This document shows, in pieces, positions 53,560 through 61,457 of a DNA stretch of 64,000 nucleotides; position 1 is the first letter of the stretch; every line of letters starts with the position of its first letter. The position numbers and the translations under genes are program-made. The DNA comes from GCA-2746605 sp963710615 (lineage in GTDB: Bacteria; Bacteroidota; Ignavibacteria; Ignavibacteriales; Melioribacteraceae): NCBI GenBank assembly GCA_963710615.1, contig CAVQBF010000027.1:62001-126000 (forward strand). The letters are read 5' to 3'. Under the pieces are notes generated by a model. The model saw nothing but the letters and a program-made list of their open reading frames with translations. It did no database searches and was not told the DNA's origin.

Positions 53560-55092
53560 TTATCGATTTTGTTTTTTCTTATACTGAATACCTAATTTAT
53601 TCATTTTATTGCGGAGAGTATTAGAGTTAACACCTAACAATTCTGCTGCACCCCCATTCCCATGAATTTTGCCATTTGTCTTTGTTAAAACTCTATTGAT
53701 ATGCTGAATATTAATTTCATCCAAATTATCAGTTTTAAAGTTCACCTTATTAACTACAATTTCATTTTGTTGTTGAATACAGATTATGTTTTCAAATGTC
53801 AACGGACCTTCAGAATTTAAAATTAAAATTCGTTCAACAATATTCTGAAGCTCTCTTACATTTCCTGGCCAATCATAATTTAAAAGCAGATTAATAGCGC
53901 CGGTTTTAAGTTTGGGAATATTAGGTAGTTTTAACTCTTTAGCTTTTTGTGTTATGAAGTGCTGTAACAAAGCCGGAATATCTGATCTTCTTTCTCTCAA
54001 GGGAGGTATCCAAATAGGAAATACGTTTAACCTGAACCAAAGGTCTTCTCTAAATTCATTATTCCCAACCATCTCTTCCAAATTTCTATTGGTTGCCGCA
54101 ATTATCCTTATATTTAATTTAATTGTCTCTGATCCACCAACTCTTTCAATCTCTTTAGTCTGCAATACTTTTAATAATTTTACTTGAGCTTGCAGAGGCA
54201 ATTCTCCAATTTCATCTAAAAATATTGTACCGTTATTAGCTCTTTCAAACCTTCCTCTTTTTTGAGATAAAGCTCCCGTAAAGGACCCTTTCTCATGCCC
54301 GAATAACTCGCTATCAATTAGTGATGACGGTATTGCTCCGCAATTTACGCTTACAAAAGGTTCATTATTTCTTTTGGAAAGACTATGGATTGCTGTTGCT
54401 ATTACATCTTTTCCTACTCCGGTTTCTCCTAAAATAAGAACGGGACTATCCAATGGTGCTACTTGCTGCACTTGATGCATAACTTGCTTTAATCCAAAAT
54501 TTGCCCCAACAACTTCATCCCCTTTTAATCTTTTTAATTCACCGCTAAGATATTTATTATCGTCTTCAAGTAATTCTTTATATTTAATAACTTCTTTATG
54601 TTGAAGCGTATTAGACATTGCGATTACAAGTGGTTCTTTTAAAATCTCAACTAACTTTAAATCATCCTCGGAAAATTTTTCTTTACCTACTGATTGAAGA
54701 ATTAAAAAACCAAAAACTTTCTTTTTCATACGAAGGGTTAAGATTATAATTGAAGAACCCCTTTGATTATGGTAACGCATCATCTCTCGGCTTACCGGGA
54801 ATTTATCGGGATCAGTTATTAAAAATGCATCTTTATTAGTAGGGACATTCTTATTTAATTCAACTGCTTCTTTGGATAAATGAGTAAGTTGATCGAGTTG
54901 CTTATAACCTTTCTCATCTGCAAAGGCTATTGTTTTAATAGATTCAAATGTTTCATCAAAGTATTGCAGGTACATTCTTTTAACGGGCATAAAATCTTTA
55001 AGGTAGAGAAGCAAAGAGTGTAGAGCATTTTCTATTTCTAGAGTTCCACAAATTCGTAAAGTAGCTTGGCGGAAAAATTCGTTTTTTTCCAT
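53560..55092 (-). CDS. Sigma-54-dependent transcriptional activator (GAF-AAA+-Fis)
   Basis: 510 residues. An N-terminal GAF sensor (about 15-165) replaces a receiver domain. The AAA+ domain (about 195-430) has Walker A GETGVGKDVIATAIH, Walker B GTIFLDEIGELP and the sigma-54-contacting loop as GSFTGA (canonical GAFTGA), plus the R-finger region PLRERRSDIPALLQHF. A Fis-type HTH (about 465-505) reads GNGGAAELLGVNSNTLRNKMNKLGI. So it needs RpoN to activate. It is divergent from the plus-strand redox operon. The shared 185-base gap holds the repeat pair likely bound by this protein. Its AAAGGAA ribosome binding site lies inside the duplicated 88-bp element. Confidence 0.93.
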   Translation of the reverse strand: MEKNEFFRQATLRICGTLEIENALHSLLLYLKDFMPVKRMYLQYFDETFESIKTIAFADEKGYKQLDQLTHLSKEAVELNKNVPTNKDAFLITDPDKFPVSREMMRYHNQRGSSIIILTLRMKKKVFGFLILQSVGKEKFSEDDLKLVEILKEPLVIAMSNTLQHKEVIKYKELLEDDNKYLSGELKRLKGDEVVGANFGLKQVMHQVQQVAPLDSPVLILGETGVGKDVIATAIHSLSKRNNEPFVSVNCGAIPSSLIDSELFGHEKGSFTGALSQKRGRFERANNGTIFLDEIGELPLQAQVKLLKVLQTKEIERVGGSETIKLNIRIIAATNRNLEEMVGNNEFREDLWFRLNVFPIWIPPLRERRSDIPALLQHFITQKAKELKLPNIPKLKTGAINLLLNYDWPGNVRELQNIVERILILNSEGPLTFENIICIQQQNEIVVNKVNFKTDNLDEINIQHINRVLTKTNGKIHGNGGAAELLGVNSNTLRNKMNKLGIQYKKKQNR

Positions 55093-55096
55093 TACG

Positions 55097-55184
55097 CAAT
55101 TCCTTTAGCTTTATAAAATATCTTATATGATGAAAATAGGAATAATTACCGTATTAGGCAATAGGAAATATCGTATTCGGTAAT
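55097..55184. repeat. 88-bp duplicated regulatory element, copy A
   Basis: Matches 60792-60879 at 82 of 88 positions without gaps. It covers the 5' leader and ribosome binding site of the sigma-54 activator and the two CGTATT-type repeats. The sequence after it, to the promoter-like TTGG element, remains weakly similar in the two copies, so the original duplication was longer. Confidence 0.92.
55150..55184 (+). promoter_or_regulatory. Tandem enhancer-like sites, copy A
   Basis: Two 13-base direct repeats, CGTATTAGGCAAT (55150-55162) and CGTATTCGGTAAT (55172-55184), are spaced 22 bases start to start, about two helical turns. The outer ends also form an inverted pair AATTACCG / CGGTAATT. Location about 70-80 bases upstream of a -24/-12-like element and next to a sigma-54 activator gene fits an upstream activating sequence. 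The binding protein is inferred. Confidence 0.6.
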
Positions 55185-55232
55185 TAAAATCTTTCATTTT
55201 TTATAAGCCATTGTTTTTTAATGACTTAAGTT

Positions 55233-55248
55233 TTGGCAAGGTAATAGA
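55233..55248 (+). promoter_or_regulatory. Weak sigma-54 (-24/-12) promoter candidate, copy A
   Basis: TTGGCA followed by a second element with a GG-N10-G layout (GG at 55235-55236, G at 55247), 42 bases before the first gene. The -24 part is good; the -12 part is TAGA instead of TTGC. The equivalent position in copy B (60928-60943) keeps the same GG-N10-G layout, which supports it. Confidence 0.45.
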
Positions 55249-55277
55249 ATAGAATGCATTAAAAAGATGGATGTGCA

Positions 55278-55580
55278 ATGATTAAAGTATTGGAAAAAAT
55301 CGAACTAAGATCAGTAAAAAAGAACAAACACTATATCTCAGATTTAATAGAGAACCTTCACCGTAATCAAAATACTGATAGAAAAATTGAGATAAAAATT
55401 TACTCACACTCCTCAATCGAAACAGACCACAGCATACATCTATATTACGAAAAAGAATCAGATGAAAATCTAGGTACAAAGCTAGGATACAAATTGACTG
55501 AGGATTTAAAAGAATTTGGTCTGGTTAACCACAATATCTGGATTGATAAAACTTCTGGAGGAAATAAAAATGAAAAATAA
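55278..55580 (+). CDS. Small unknown protein, paralogue family member 1
   Basis: 100 residues, not recognised. It begins IKVLEKIELRS, has a middle segment with ETDHSIHLYYEKESDENLG and ends with LTEDLKEFGLVNHNIWID. The same layout (start LLE.IELRS, central TD-SIH-, end L--FGLV-H-IWI) recurs in the gene at 60981 and in the broken gene at 61458. The alternating pattern suggests a small alpha/beta fold; no signal peptide or membrane span. First gene after the enhancer/promoter region; its last 11 bases overlap the start of the SDR gene. Confidence 0.75.
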   Translation: MIKVLEKIELRSVKKNKHYISDLIENLHRNQNTDRKIEIKIYSHSSIETDHSIHLYYEKESDENLGTKLGYKLTEDLKEFGLVNHNIWIDKTSGGNKNEK

Positions 55581-56415
55581 AAGTGTTTTAATCTCTGGGT
55601 CATCGACAGGGATCGGCAAAGCATGCGCATTGCATCTTGATCAGTTAGGGTATAAAGTTTATGCCGGTGTTAGAAAAGAATCAGATGCTGAAACTCTTTT
55701 GTCGGAATCTTCTGAAAGATTGAGGCCCATTATATTAGATGTAACAGACATCAAAAATATAGACAATGCGATTAGAGAAATAGAAACTGACCCTGAATGC
55801 GAGTTTGTCGGTTTGGTAAATAACGCAGGAATTGGAATAAGCGGAGTTTTAGAAGCATTAGAAATAGAGGATGTTCGAAAGTTAATGGATGTAAATGTAA
55901 TAGGATTGTTAGCCCTTACGAAACGATCTATTCCGCTACTAAAAAAGTCAATAGGTCATATTATAAATATAGGATCGACATCTAGCTATTTATCAATTCC
56001 AGGAGGAAGTGTTTATGCGGGATCGAAATTTGCTGTGCGTGCAATTACCGATGCTCTTAGACTCGAGTTAAAACACTTTGGTATTTCTGTTTCTCTTATT
56101 TCTCCGGGGGCAGTAGAAAGTGAAATTTGGAATAAGAGCAGGGAATACAAAGATAAAATTCGTAAATCTGCAGATCCTAAGATATTTGAAGATTATAAAA
56201 CATTGATAAAGTTTGGGCAAAATATGGTTGAAAAAGTAAAACCAATTCCGGCAATAGAAGTTGCAAAGTCAGTCGCGACTGCTCTTACTTCTTCGAAGCC
56301 AAATAGATATTACTATGTTGGCTCAGACTGTAAGGCGGCAGCTAAATTCTCAAAATTGCCCGGTTCTCTTAAGGATAAAATAATCTTAAAGAAAATTCAA
56401 AAATTAGGAAATTGA
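55570..56415 (+). CDS. Short-chain dehydrogenase/reductase
   Basis: 281 residues from the ATG at 55570, which has GGAGG eight bases upstream and matches the usual SDR beginning KNKSVLISGSSTGIGKACA; longer frames upstream are not needed. Classical SDR motifs: nucleotide-binding GSSTGIG, structural NNAGIG near residue 95, and the catalytic Ser with YAGSK near 158-162. NAD(P)-dependent alcohol/ketone oxidoreductase by family. The substrate is unknown. Overlaps the small-protein gene and is followed after nine bases by the ketopantoate-reductase-like gene. Confidence 0.92.
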   Translation: MKNKSVLISGSSTGIGKACALHLDQLGYKVYAGVRKESDAETLLSESSERLRPIILDVTDIKNIDNAIREIETDPECEFVGLVNNAGIGISGVLEALEIEDVRKLMDVNVIGLLALTKRSIPLLKKSIGHIINIGSTSSYLSIPGGSVYAGSKFAVRAITDALRLELKHFGISVSLISPGAVESEIWNKSREYKDKIRKSADPKIFEDYKTLIKFGQNMVEKVKPIPAIEVAKSVATALTSSKPNRYYYVGSDCKAAAKFSKLPGSLKDKIILKKIQKLGN

Positions 56416-56424
56416 GGTCTTGAG

Positions 56425-57381
56425 ATGAAAACATTAATTATCGGCGCAGGTCCATTGGGAAGTTTATATACATATTTAATTCAAAATGGCGGTCATGATG
56501 TCACGTTATTAGCAAGGAACGACCACTTTAAATATCTTAAAGAAAATGGTCTGAATATGATAAATGAATTCACCAACGAAAAAATTCATGAGAAGATAAA
56601 TGTAATTGATGATCTAAAGGAAAATGATTTTTATGATTTAGTAATTGTAGTTATGAGAAAGAATAAAATTAAGTCTATCCTTCCTAAGCTTAAATCAAAT
56701 AAGAATATTAAAAATATATTATTTCTGGGAAATAATGCTGCCGGATTTGATGAATATTTAAACAACCTGAATAAAGAAAAAATATTAGTGGGTTTTCCTG
56801 GAGGAGGCGGATCAAGAATAGATCATGTAATACACTTTATAGATTCAGACAAACGCAATGGAAGTAGAATTCCAATAATCATTGGTGAAATTGACAGCAA
56901 AATCAAACAAAGAACTCGAGCAATCATAGAATTATTTGAGTCATCCCAAATACCTGTCAAATATGTAGATAATATAGACGGATGGTTAAAATACCATGCT
57001 GTGTTCATAATCCCAGTTGCTGGAGCATTAATAGCCGCGGGGGATAATTACAAATTAGCTCAACAACCCAGCTTGATTAAGTTATATATTCGAGCAATTA
57101 AAGAAGGAAGCGGTGTTCTTAAAACCTTGGGATATAAGAAAAGTTATAATCCAAAACTTAACATGATAAAGATTTTGCCTGAAGGATTAACTGTAAAAAT
57201 TCTTCAAAAAGTTTTTGATTCAAAATTTTCGGAAGTTGCAATGATGATGCATGTCAAAGCCGCAAAAGATGAAATGATTGAATTAGGAAATGAGTTGATT
57301 TTACTGCGGGATCAATCAAAGGTCAATACGCCTGTATTGGATAACTTAATAATGAGTCTAAAGTATAGCACAGGAGATTAA
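56425..57381 (+). CDS. Ketopantoate reductase-like (ApbA/PanE) oxidoreductase
   Basis: 318 residues. N-terminal Rossmann motif IGAGPLGSLYTYLIQ (residues 6-20), LLARNDH for the NADP phosphate, NNAAGFDEYL near residue 110, and a C-terminal helical domain. Some canonical PanE catalytic positions are not clearly conserved (for example K near 176 is seen as LKYHAVF). The genomic context has no pantothenate genes, so it more likely reduces another 2-keto or similar substrate. A decayed paralogue lies at 62639-62926. Next gene starts one base after its stop. Confidence 0.85.
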   Translation: MKTLIIGAGPLGSLYTYLIQNGGHDVTLLARNDHFKYLKENGLNMINEFTNEKIHEKINVIDDLKENDFYDLVIVVMRKNKIKSILPKLKSNKNIKNILFLGNNAAGFDEYLNNLNKEKILVGFPGGGGSRIDHVIHFIDSDKRNGSRIPIIIGEIDSKIKQRTRAIIELFESSQIPVKYVDNIDGWLKYHAVFIIPVAGALIAAGDNYKLAQQPSLIKLYIRAIKEGSGVLKTLGYKKSYNPKLNMIKILPEGLTVKILQKVFDSKFSEVAMMMHVKAAKDEMIELGNELILLRDQSKVNTPVLDNLIMSLKYSTGD

Positions 57382-57382
57382 A

Positions 57383-58093
57383 ATGAAAGTAGAAGAATTG
57401 GAAAGATATGGCGCCACACTTGAAATGCCTAAAGAGGCTGTTAGAGAGCAAAACAAGATAATGCTCCGTGTGTTAAAAAAAGAATTTGGTCTATTTGGAA
57501 TGTTAGGAATATTTAAAGAAACACTTTTTTATAATTTCAGATTGAGAAAGCAATATCCTGAAGTACAGAAGGAAATAGCTGAAATCAATAAGACTTTAGA
57601 AAAAGAACTGTTTGTATTTTCTGGTTTATTCTTAGCTATCGCTAAAAGATTAGGCAGAGAAGAAGCTTATGAGTTCTTCAGAACTAAAATCTTAAATGAT
57701 ATGGGAAAGATATCAATCCCTGGCATATATCAGTTAAATGATCTGGTTAAGTGCGAAGGTGATGTATTTGATAATTTCAAAAAAATGAATATCGCTTTGT
57801 TCGAAAGAACAACTAAAGACAAGACCTGGCATATGGATAGTTATATAGATGAACCAGACAAGCTTACCATTAAAGTGACAACTTGTGCTAACATAGAGTT
57901 CTTTGAAAAGTTAGGTGTGCCAGAGCTGGGCAAGATTGGCTGTGATCATGATCTTGCCGGCTATCCGGTAATTGAAGAGGATGTACAATGTGAATTCAGA
58001 AGATTATGCACTATTGCAAAAGGTGATGATCATTGCCTCTTTGAATTTTACCGTAAAGGGACTGCACCGAATAATGCACATTTGAATAAATAG
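57383..58093 (+). CDS. L-2-amino-thiazoline-4-carboxylic acid hydrolase-like protein
   Basis: 236 residues. The C-terminal half matches the ATC_hydrolase family pattern: TTCANIEFFEKLGVPELGKIGC, DHDLAGYP, EFRRLCTIAKGDDHCLFEF, with cysteines near residues 173, 193 and 219. The characterised member opens the thiazoline ring of ATC to give S-carbamoyl or N-carbamoyl cysteine, but most relatives are uncharacterised, so the reaction here is only inferred. No signal peptide or membrane span. Fourth gene of the operon. Confidence 0.75.
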   Translation: MKVEELERYGATLEMPKEAVREQNKIMLRVLKKEFGLFGMLGIFKETLFYNFRLRKQYPEVQKEIAEINKTLEKELFVFSGLFLAIAKRLGREEAYEFFRTKILNDMGKISIPGIYQLNDLVKCEGDVFDNFKKMNIALFERTTKDKTWHMDSYIDEPDKLTIKVTTCANIEFFEKLGVPELGKIGCDHDLAGYPVIEEDVQCEFRRLCTIAKGDDHCLFEFYRKGTAPNNAHLNK

Positions 58094-58102
58094 GAATAGA
58101 AA

Positions 58103-58957
58103 ATGAAAAAAGTACTAATTGCAGGAGCGACCGGTTACCTCGGGAAATATCTTGTAAAGGAATTTAAGAGCAGAGGCTGGAATGTTTCAGCAGTTGCCAG
58201 AAATGAGTCGAAACTAGATGATATTTCTGAATTTGTTGATGAAAAAGTGGTTAGCGAATTGACCGAACCGTCTTCATTAACAAATATTTGCCAAAGTATA
58301 GATGTTGTTTTTTCATCTGTTGGAATAACAAAGCAGAAAGACGGCAAAACTTTTATGGAAGTAGATTATCAAGCAAATAAGAACCTTCTCTATGAAGCAA
58401 GAAAATCTGGTGTGAGAAAGTTTATCTATGTATCTGTGTTCGGAGCTAATAAATTGAAAAACCTGAAAGTGATGCAGGCAAAGTTAAAATTTGAAAGTGA
58501 GCTCAGAAATTCTGGACTTGATCACACAATAATATATCCAAATGGCTTTTTCTCAGATATGCTTGAGTATTTGCAAATGGCAAAAAAGGGCAAAGGAATG
58601 GTTATAGGAAGTGGAGAGAATAAAATAAATCCTATTCATGGGGCTGATCTTGCAGAGGTATGTGTAGGAGCAGTAAATAATGATGAGACAACTATTGAAG
58701 TGGGTGGGCCAGAAATATTAACTCATAATGAAATCCTTGATATAGCATTTCGCTTATATGGTAAGAAACCTAAGATCTCGCGTTTTCCTAATTGGATGAA
58801 TTCAATTATCTTGGGATTAATGAGAGCTTTTACTCCCATAAAAGTCTACGGTCCACTTGAGTTTTTTATGACAGTTTTATCAAAAGACATGGTTGCTCCA
58901 ACTGCCGGCAGTAGAAAGTTAGAAGATTATTTTAAAGAAAATTTGAATATAAAATGA
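58103..58957 (+). CDS. NAD(P)-binding atypical SDR (NmrA-like)
   Basis: 284 residues. N-terminal GATGYLGKYLVKEF (GxxGxxG) and VARNESKL, then SSVGITK and the conserved YVSVFGANKLKNLKVMQAKLKFESEL in place of the classical YxxxK, then IIYPNGFFSDM. This is the atypical SDR5/SDRa5-like pattern seen in NmrA-type and NDUFA9-type proteins. It may be a reductase or a redox-sensing NAD(P)-binding protein. Its stop overlaps the next start (ATGA). Confidence 0.85.
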   Translation: MKKVLIAGATGYLGKYLVKEFKSRGWNVSAVARNESKLDDISEFVDEKVVSELTEPSSLTNICQSIDVVFSSVGITKQKDGKTFMEVDYQANKNLLYEARKSGVRKFIYVSVFGANKLKNLKVMQAKLKFESELRNSGLDHTIIYPNGFFSDMLEYLQMAKKGKGMVIGSGENKINPIHGADLAEVCVGAVNNDETTIEVGGPEILTHNEILDIAFRLYGKKPKISRFPNWMNSIILGLMRAFTPIKVYGPLEFFMTVLSKDMVAPTAGSRKLEDYFKENLNIK

Positions 58958-59832
58958 AAAACTATATAAATGAAGAAATTTGTTCTCATTGTAAATTATG
59001 CATTGAGGTATGCCCATCTAATTGTATTGAAGCTAAAGCCCAAGATGAAATTAGATTTATAGCTGAACGGGAATCCATCTGTCAGAAATGCCTTCAGTGT
59101 ATGGCTATCTGCCGTTCAAAGGCAGTCCAGATTGATGGAGTATCCTACTCAGAAGATCTATTCGATCTTCCTGAGTATAATGTGAACGAGAAAGAATTCA
59201 TAAACTTCTTAAGTGCTCGACGATCTATAAGAAATTTCAAGGAAAAACCTGTTCCCGATGAGCTGATAAATAAAATACTGGAATCTGTCTGGTACGCTCC
59301 TTTTGGTGCTCACCCTGAGAAGGTAAAAATAACAGTAATTAACAAAAGGGAAAAAATTGAAGAATCTCTACCATATATTTCTAAATTCATGGATGGTATA
59401 GTTTCAATGATAGAAAATCCGATCGCTTCTTTTTTTGCAAAAATGATAGCGGGAAAAGAAACATATAACACAGTTAAAAACCACCTTTATCCTATTTCAA
59501 AACTTGGTAATTATAAACTTGAATATGGTAATAGAATATCGAGAGGTGCGCCCACGCTAATTATCTTTCATGCTGAAAAAGGCGCAGAAGCCCATACTAA
59601 TAACTCACTTATTTATAGTACATATGCAATGCTGGCAGCCCACTCATTGGGGCTGGGCGCAACGATGATAGAAATTATTTCGGCTGCAATCAATAAAGTA
59701 AAAGAGGTTAGAAAAATTTTCCAGATACCGGAAAATAATGAGGCAGTAATGGCAGTGATTATTGGTTATCCTAAATATAAATATAAAAGAGCTGTAAAAA
59801 GAACTATGCAGGATATTGAATGGATACGATAA
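58954..59832 (+). CDS. Ferredoxin-nitroreductase fusion protein
   Basis: 292 residues. N-terminal two-cluster ferredoxin: CSHCKLCIEVCP (residues 11-22) and CQKCLQCMAICR (44-55), the second lacking the usual proline after its last cysteine. From about residue 85 a nitroreductase (FMN) domain: SARRSIRNFKEKPVPDELINKIL, then APFGAHPEKVKITVI and a C-terminal AVIIGYPKYKYKR. Predicted soluble flavoenzyme taking electrons from its own 4Fe-4S domain. Fusions of this type are typical of anaerobes. Overlaps the previous gene by four bases. Confidence 0.9.
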   Translation: MKNYINEEICSHCKLCIEVCPSNCIEAKAQDEIRFIAERESICQKCLQCMAICRSKAVQIDGVSYSEDLFDLPEYNVNEKEFINFLSARRSIRNFKEKPVPDELINKILESVWYAPFGAHPEKVKITVINKREKIEESLPYISKFMDGIVSMIENPIASFFAKMIAGKETYNTVKNHLYPISKLGNYKLEYGNRISRGAPTLIIFHAEKGAEAHTNNSLIYSTYAMLAAHSLGLGATMIEIISAAINKVKEVRKIFQIPENNEAVMAVIIGYPKYKYKRAVKRTMQDIEWIR

Positions 59833-59921
59833 ACTTAATTAATAGAATTAAAATCAATTCATAAAAGACAAACATAATTCATAGATACATTTAACTATCG
59901 CATGGAGTTGTAAAAACGGTA

Positions 59922-60431
59922 ATGAGCGTTCGAAAAAATCCATTCGTGTGTTTGCTGATCTCCTTAGGAAGATTGCTTATCGGAAAAGTGAAATATTCCA
60001 GCGACTATGTTGGAACAACTGTAAAACTGGAGAACGGTGAAACTTACAAAATTTTCAGACATGTTAAATCAGTGCCGCAAGACCAAAATGAACAAGGAGC
60101 TGTATTTATTGTAAATTTCAAATTTGCCAGACTCTCACAGAGTGCCAATCGGTTTGTGTCACAATTGCCAATGCTGCTTATTACAGGATTTCCATGCTTT
60201 CGAGTCAAAATGTATGCTGTGAATAAAGAAAACGGATATTGGCTAGGCATATATCAATGGGAATCCAAACAAGCCCTTGATGCATATAAGCGGTCATTTG
60301 TTTTACGCATCATGAATTGCAGAGCGAGTGAGGGTTCTGTCACATACCATGAGCTCGATCAATATAGTTTGACCGATTACATTGAGGAACACAAGATAGA
60401 TGATACACAATCACAATTAAAAATCATTTAG
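59922..60431 (+). CDS. Hypothetical protein, possibly a dimeric alpha/beta-barrel (YdhR-like) protein
   Basis: 169 residues, no signal peptide. A conserved-looking core FIVNFKFARLSQSANRFVSQLPMLLITGFPCF and KMYAVNKENGYWLGIYQWESKQALDAYKRS recalls dimeric alpha/beta-barrel monooxygenase-like proteins that end in a Y-W-S-KEALDAY helix. This is a pattern impression only. There is no good ribosome binding site before the ATG (GGAG is 15 bases away). It lies 89 bases after the nitroreductase, so it may be a separate unit. Confidence 0.55.
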   Translation: MSVRKNPFVCLLISLGRLLIGKVKYSSDYVGTTVKLENGETYKIFRHVKSVPQDQNEQGAVFIVNFKFARLSQSANRFVSQLPMLLITGFPCFRVKMYAVNKENGYWLGIYQWESKQALDAYKRSFVLRIMNCRASEGSVTYHELDQYSLTDYIEEHKIDDTQSQLKII

Positions 60432-60495
60432 TGGCAGTAGGAAAAAGGTAGCTTGTTTTTTAAATAATTAGGCGGTTATAATTGATGAACAATGA

Positions 60496-60585
60496 TCTCA
60501 AAAGGAAAGAAGATACGAAATTGAGAATCGTGCTATTGAAAATGGTTCAGTAAGACTTAGCTTGGATGTTTCAGAAAAAAATTAA
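60496..60585 (+). pseudogene. Possible remnant of a coding region
   Basis: A start-less frame of 29 codons ending in TAA reads SQKERRYEIENRAIENGSV and then LSLDVSEKN, and looks like the C-terminus of a protein. The frame is closed by TGA just upstream and no intact gene is nearby. I do not recognise the family. It sits in the otherwise gene-free 549-base gap before the second regulatory element. Confidence 0.25.
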
Positions 60586-60750
60586 GGAGCTAAAAGAGTA
60601 TACAAGCGCCATAAGAAGACAGAGAAATCCGAGTAGACTATATCTCAATTCTTACGAACTGTTTTTGTGCACATGCTAAAAGTTGTGAATTCCTTTAAAG
60701 CGCTGCCTCACCAGCTTCATCACCTTTTAAAACTGTATGATTAAGGACAA

Positions 60751-60785
60751 GCCAAATGAAGTTGTAGTTTGGCGGAGTTTTTTTT
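60751..60785 (+). terminator. Rho-independent terminator candidate
   Basis: A 6-bp stem GCCAAA / TTTGGC with an 11-base loop is followed by GGAG and eight T. It ends just before the duplicated element copy B, so it would separate upstream transcription from the second small-protein unit. Confidence 0.5.
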
Positions 60786-60791
60786 AGAAAC

Positions 60792-60879
60792 CAATTCTTT
60801 TAGCTTTATAAAATATCTTATATGATGAAAATAGAAATAATCACCGTATTAGGCAATAGAAAATATCGTATTTGGTAAC
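60792..60879. repeat. 88-bp duplicated regulatory element, copy B
   Basis: Ungapped 82/88 match to 55097-55184, spaced 5695 bases. It carries the former 5' leader of a regulator gene, but no regulator follows on the left here, showing that the element was copied without, or has since lost, that gene. Confidence 0.92.
60845..60879 (+). promoter_or_regulatory. Tandem enhancer-like sites, copy B
   Basis: CGTATTAGGCAAT (60845-60857) is identical to the first site of copy A. The second site, CGTATTTGGTAAC (60867-60879), differs at two positions. The 22-base spacing is unchanged. This suggests the sites are still bound by the regulator encoded at 53560-55092. Confidence 0.58.
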
Positions 60880-60927
60880 CCATAAAAAATCATAAATCTA
60901 ACTTATTGTTTTTCATAAACTTACAGA

Positions 60928-60943
60928 TTGGTATGATAATCGT
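60928..60943 (+). promoter_or_regulatory. Weak sigma-54 promoter candidate, copy B
   Basis: TTGGTA with GG at 60930-60931 and G at 60942 keeps the GG-N10-G layout found in copy A, 50 bases before the gene at 60981. The -12 element is degenerate (TCGT). Confidence 0.38.
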
Positions 60944-60980
60944 ATTGTAATAATTAAAATTAAAAATTTTTCTGTAAAAA

Positions 60981-61259
60981 ATGAAACTATTAGAAGTAAT
61001 AGAACTTAGATCATTGAACATAACTCAATCTGAGTTAATGACCTATATTAAAAAATTTTTGAATGATATTAATTCACCCGAAGTCGAGAAAATACAAATT
61101 TATTATAGCCTCAATCTTGATACTGATTTTAGTATACACATATTTTTAAATTCTGATGAAAATAATGTACGAGAGAATCTGTTAGGAGTACAATTAGTAA
61201 ATGAGTTAAAACAATTTGGCTTAGTATTCCATGGAATTTGGATTGAGTTAAAGCATTAA
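60981..61259 (+). CDS. Small unknown protein, paralogue family member 2
   Basis: 92 residues. It begins KLLEVIELRS, has DTDFSIHIFLNSDEN in the middle and ends LKQFGLVFHGIWIE, aligning along its whole length with the 100-residue protein at 55278. No cysteines, signal peptide or membrane span. It follows copy B of the duplicated regulatory element, as its paralogue follows copy A, so both are expected to respond to the same activator. No good ribosome binding site is visible before the ATG. Function unknown. Confidence 0.72.
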   Translation: MKLLEVIELRSLNITQSELMTYIKKFLNDINSPEVEKIQIYYSLNLDTDFSIHIFLNSDENNVRENLLGVQLVNELKQFGLVFHGIWIELKH

Positions 61260-61278
61260 TGATTTTGAAAGGAGAATT

Positions 61279-61365
61279 ATGAAAATCGTAGTTATTATGT
61301 TTGCTTTGTTAGTGCTGATGATTCTATTTTTAATAGATTTGTTTGATCATAAACCTCAAAAATAA
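61279..61365 (+). CDS. 28-residue single-span membrane peptide
   Basis: ATG with a strong AAAGGAGAA seven bases upstream. The peptide is MKIVVIMFALLVLMILFLID followed by LFDHKPQK, one hydrophobic helix with a short charged cytoplasmic or external tail. It lies 19 bases after the small protein gene, so it is probably co-transcribed. The good ribosome binding site is the main evidence that it is real. Confidence 0.5.
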   Translation: MKIVVIMFALLVLMILFLIDLFDHKPQK

Positions 61366-61457
61366 TCATTCAAGTAAACATTATAATGGTCTTTTTTAAG
61401 ATTAAAATTTATTAAAGGAATAGATCGGGGATAAGTTTTATAGAACAAGAAACAATA

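Noticed and set aside
55142..55188. Large palindrome AATTACCG...CGGTAATT as a single dimer operator or terminator
   Set aside because: The loop is too long for a stable hairpin and there is no T-run. The direct repeats with 22-base spacing explain the region better and are conserved in copy B.
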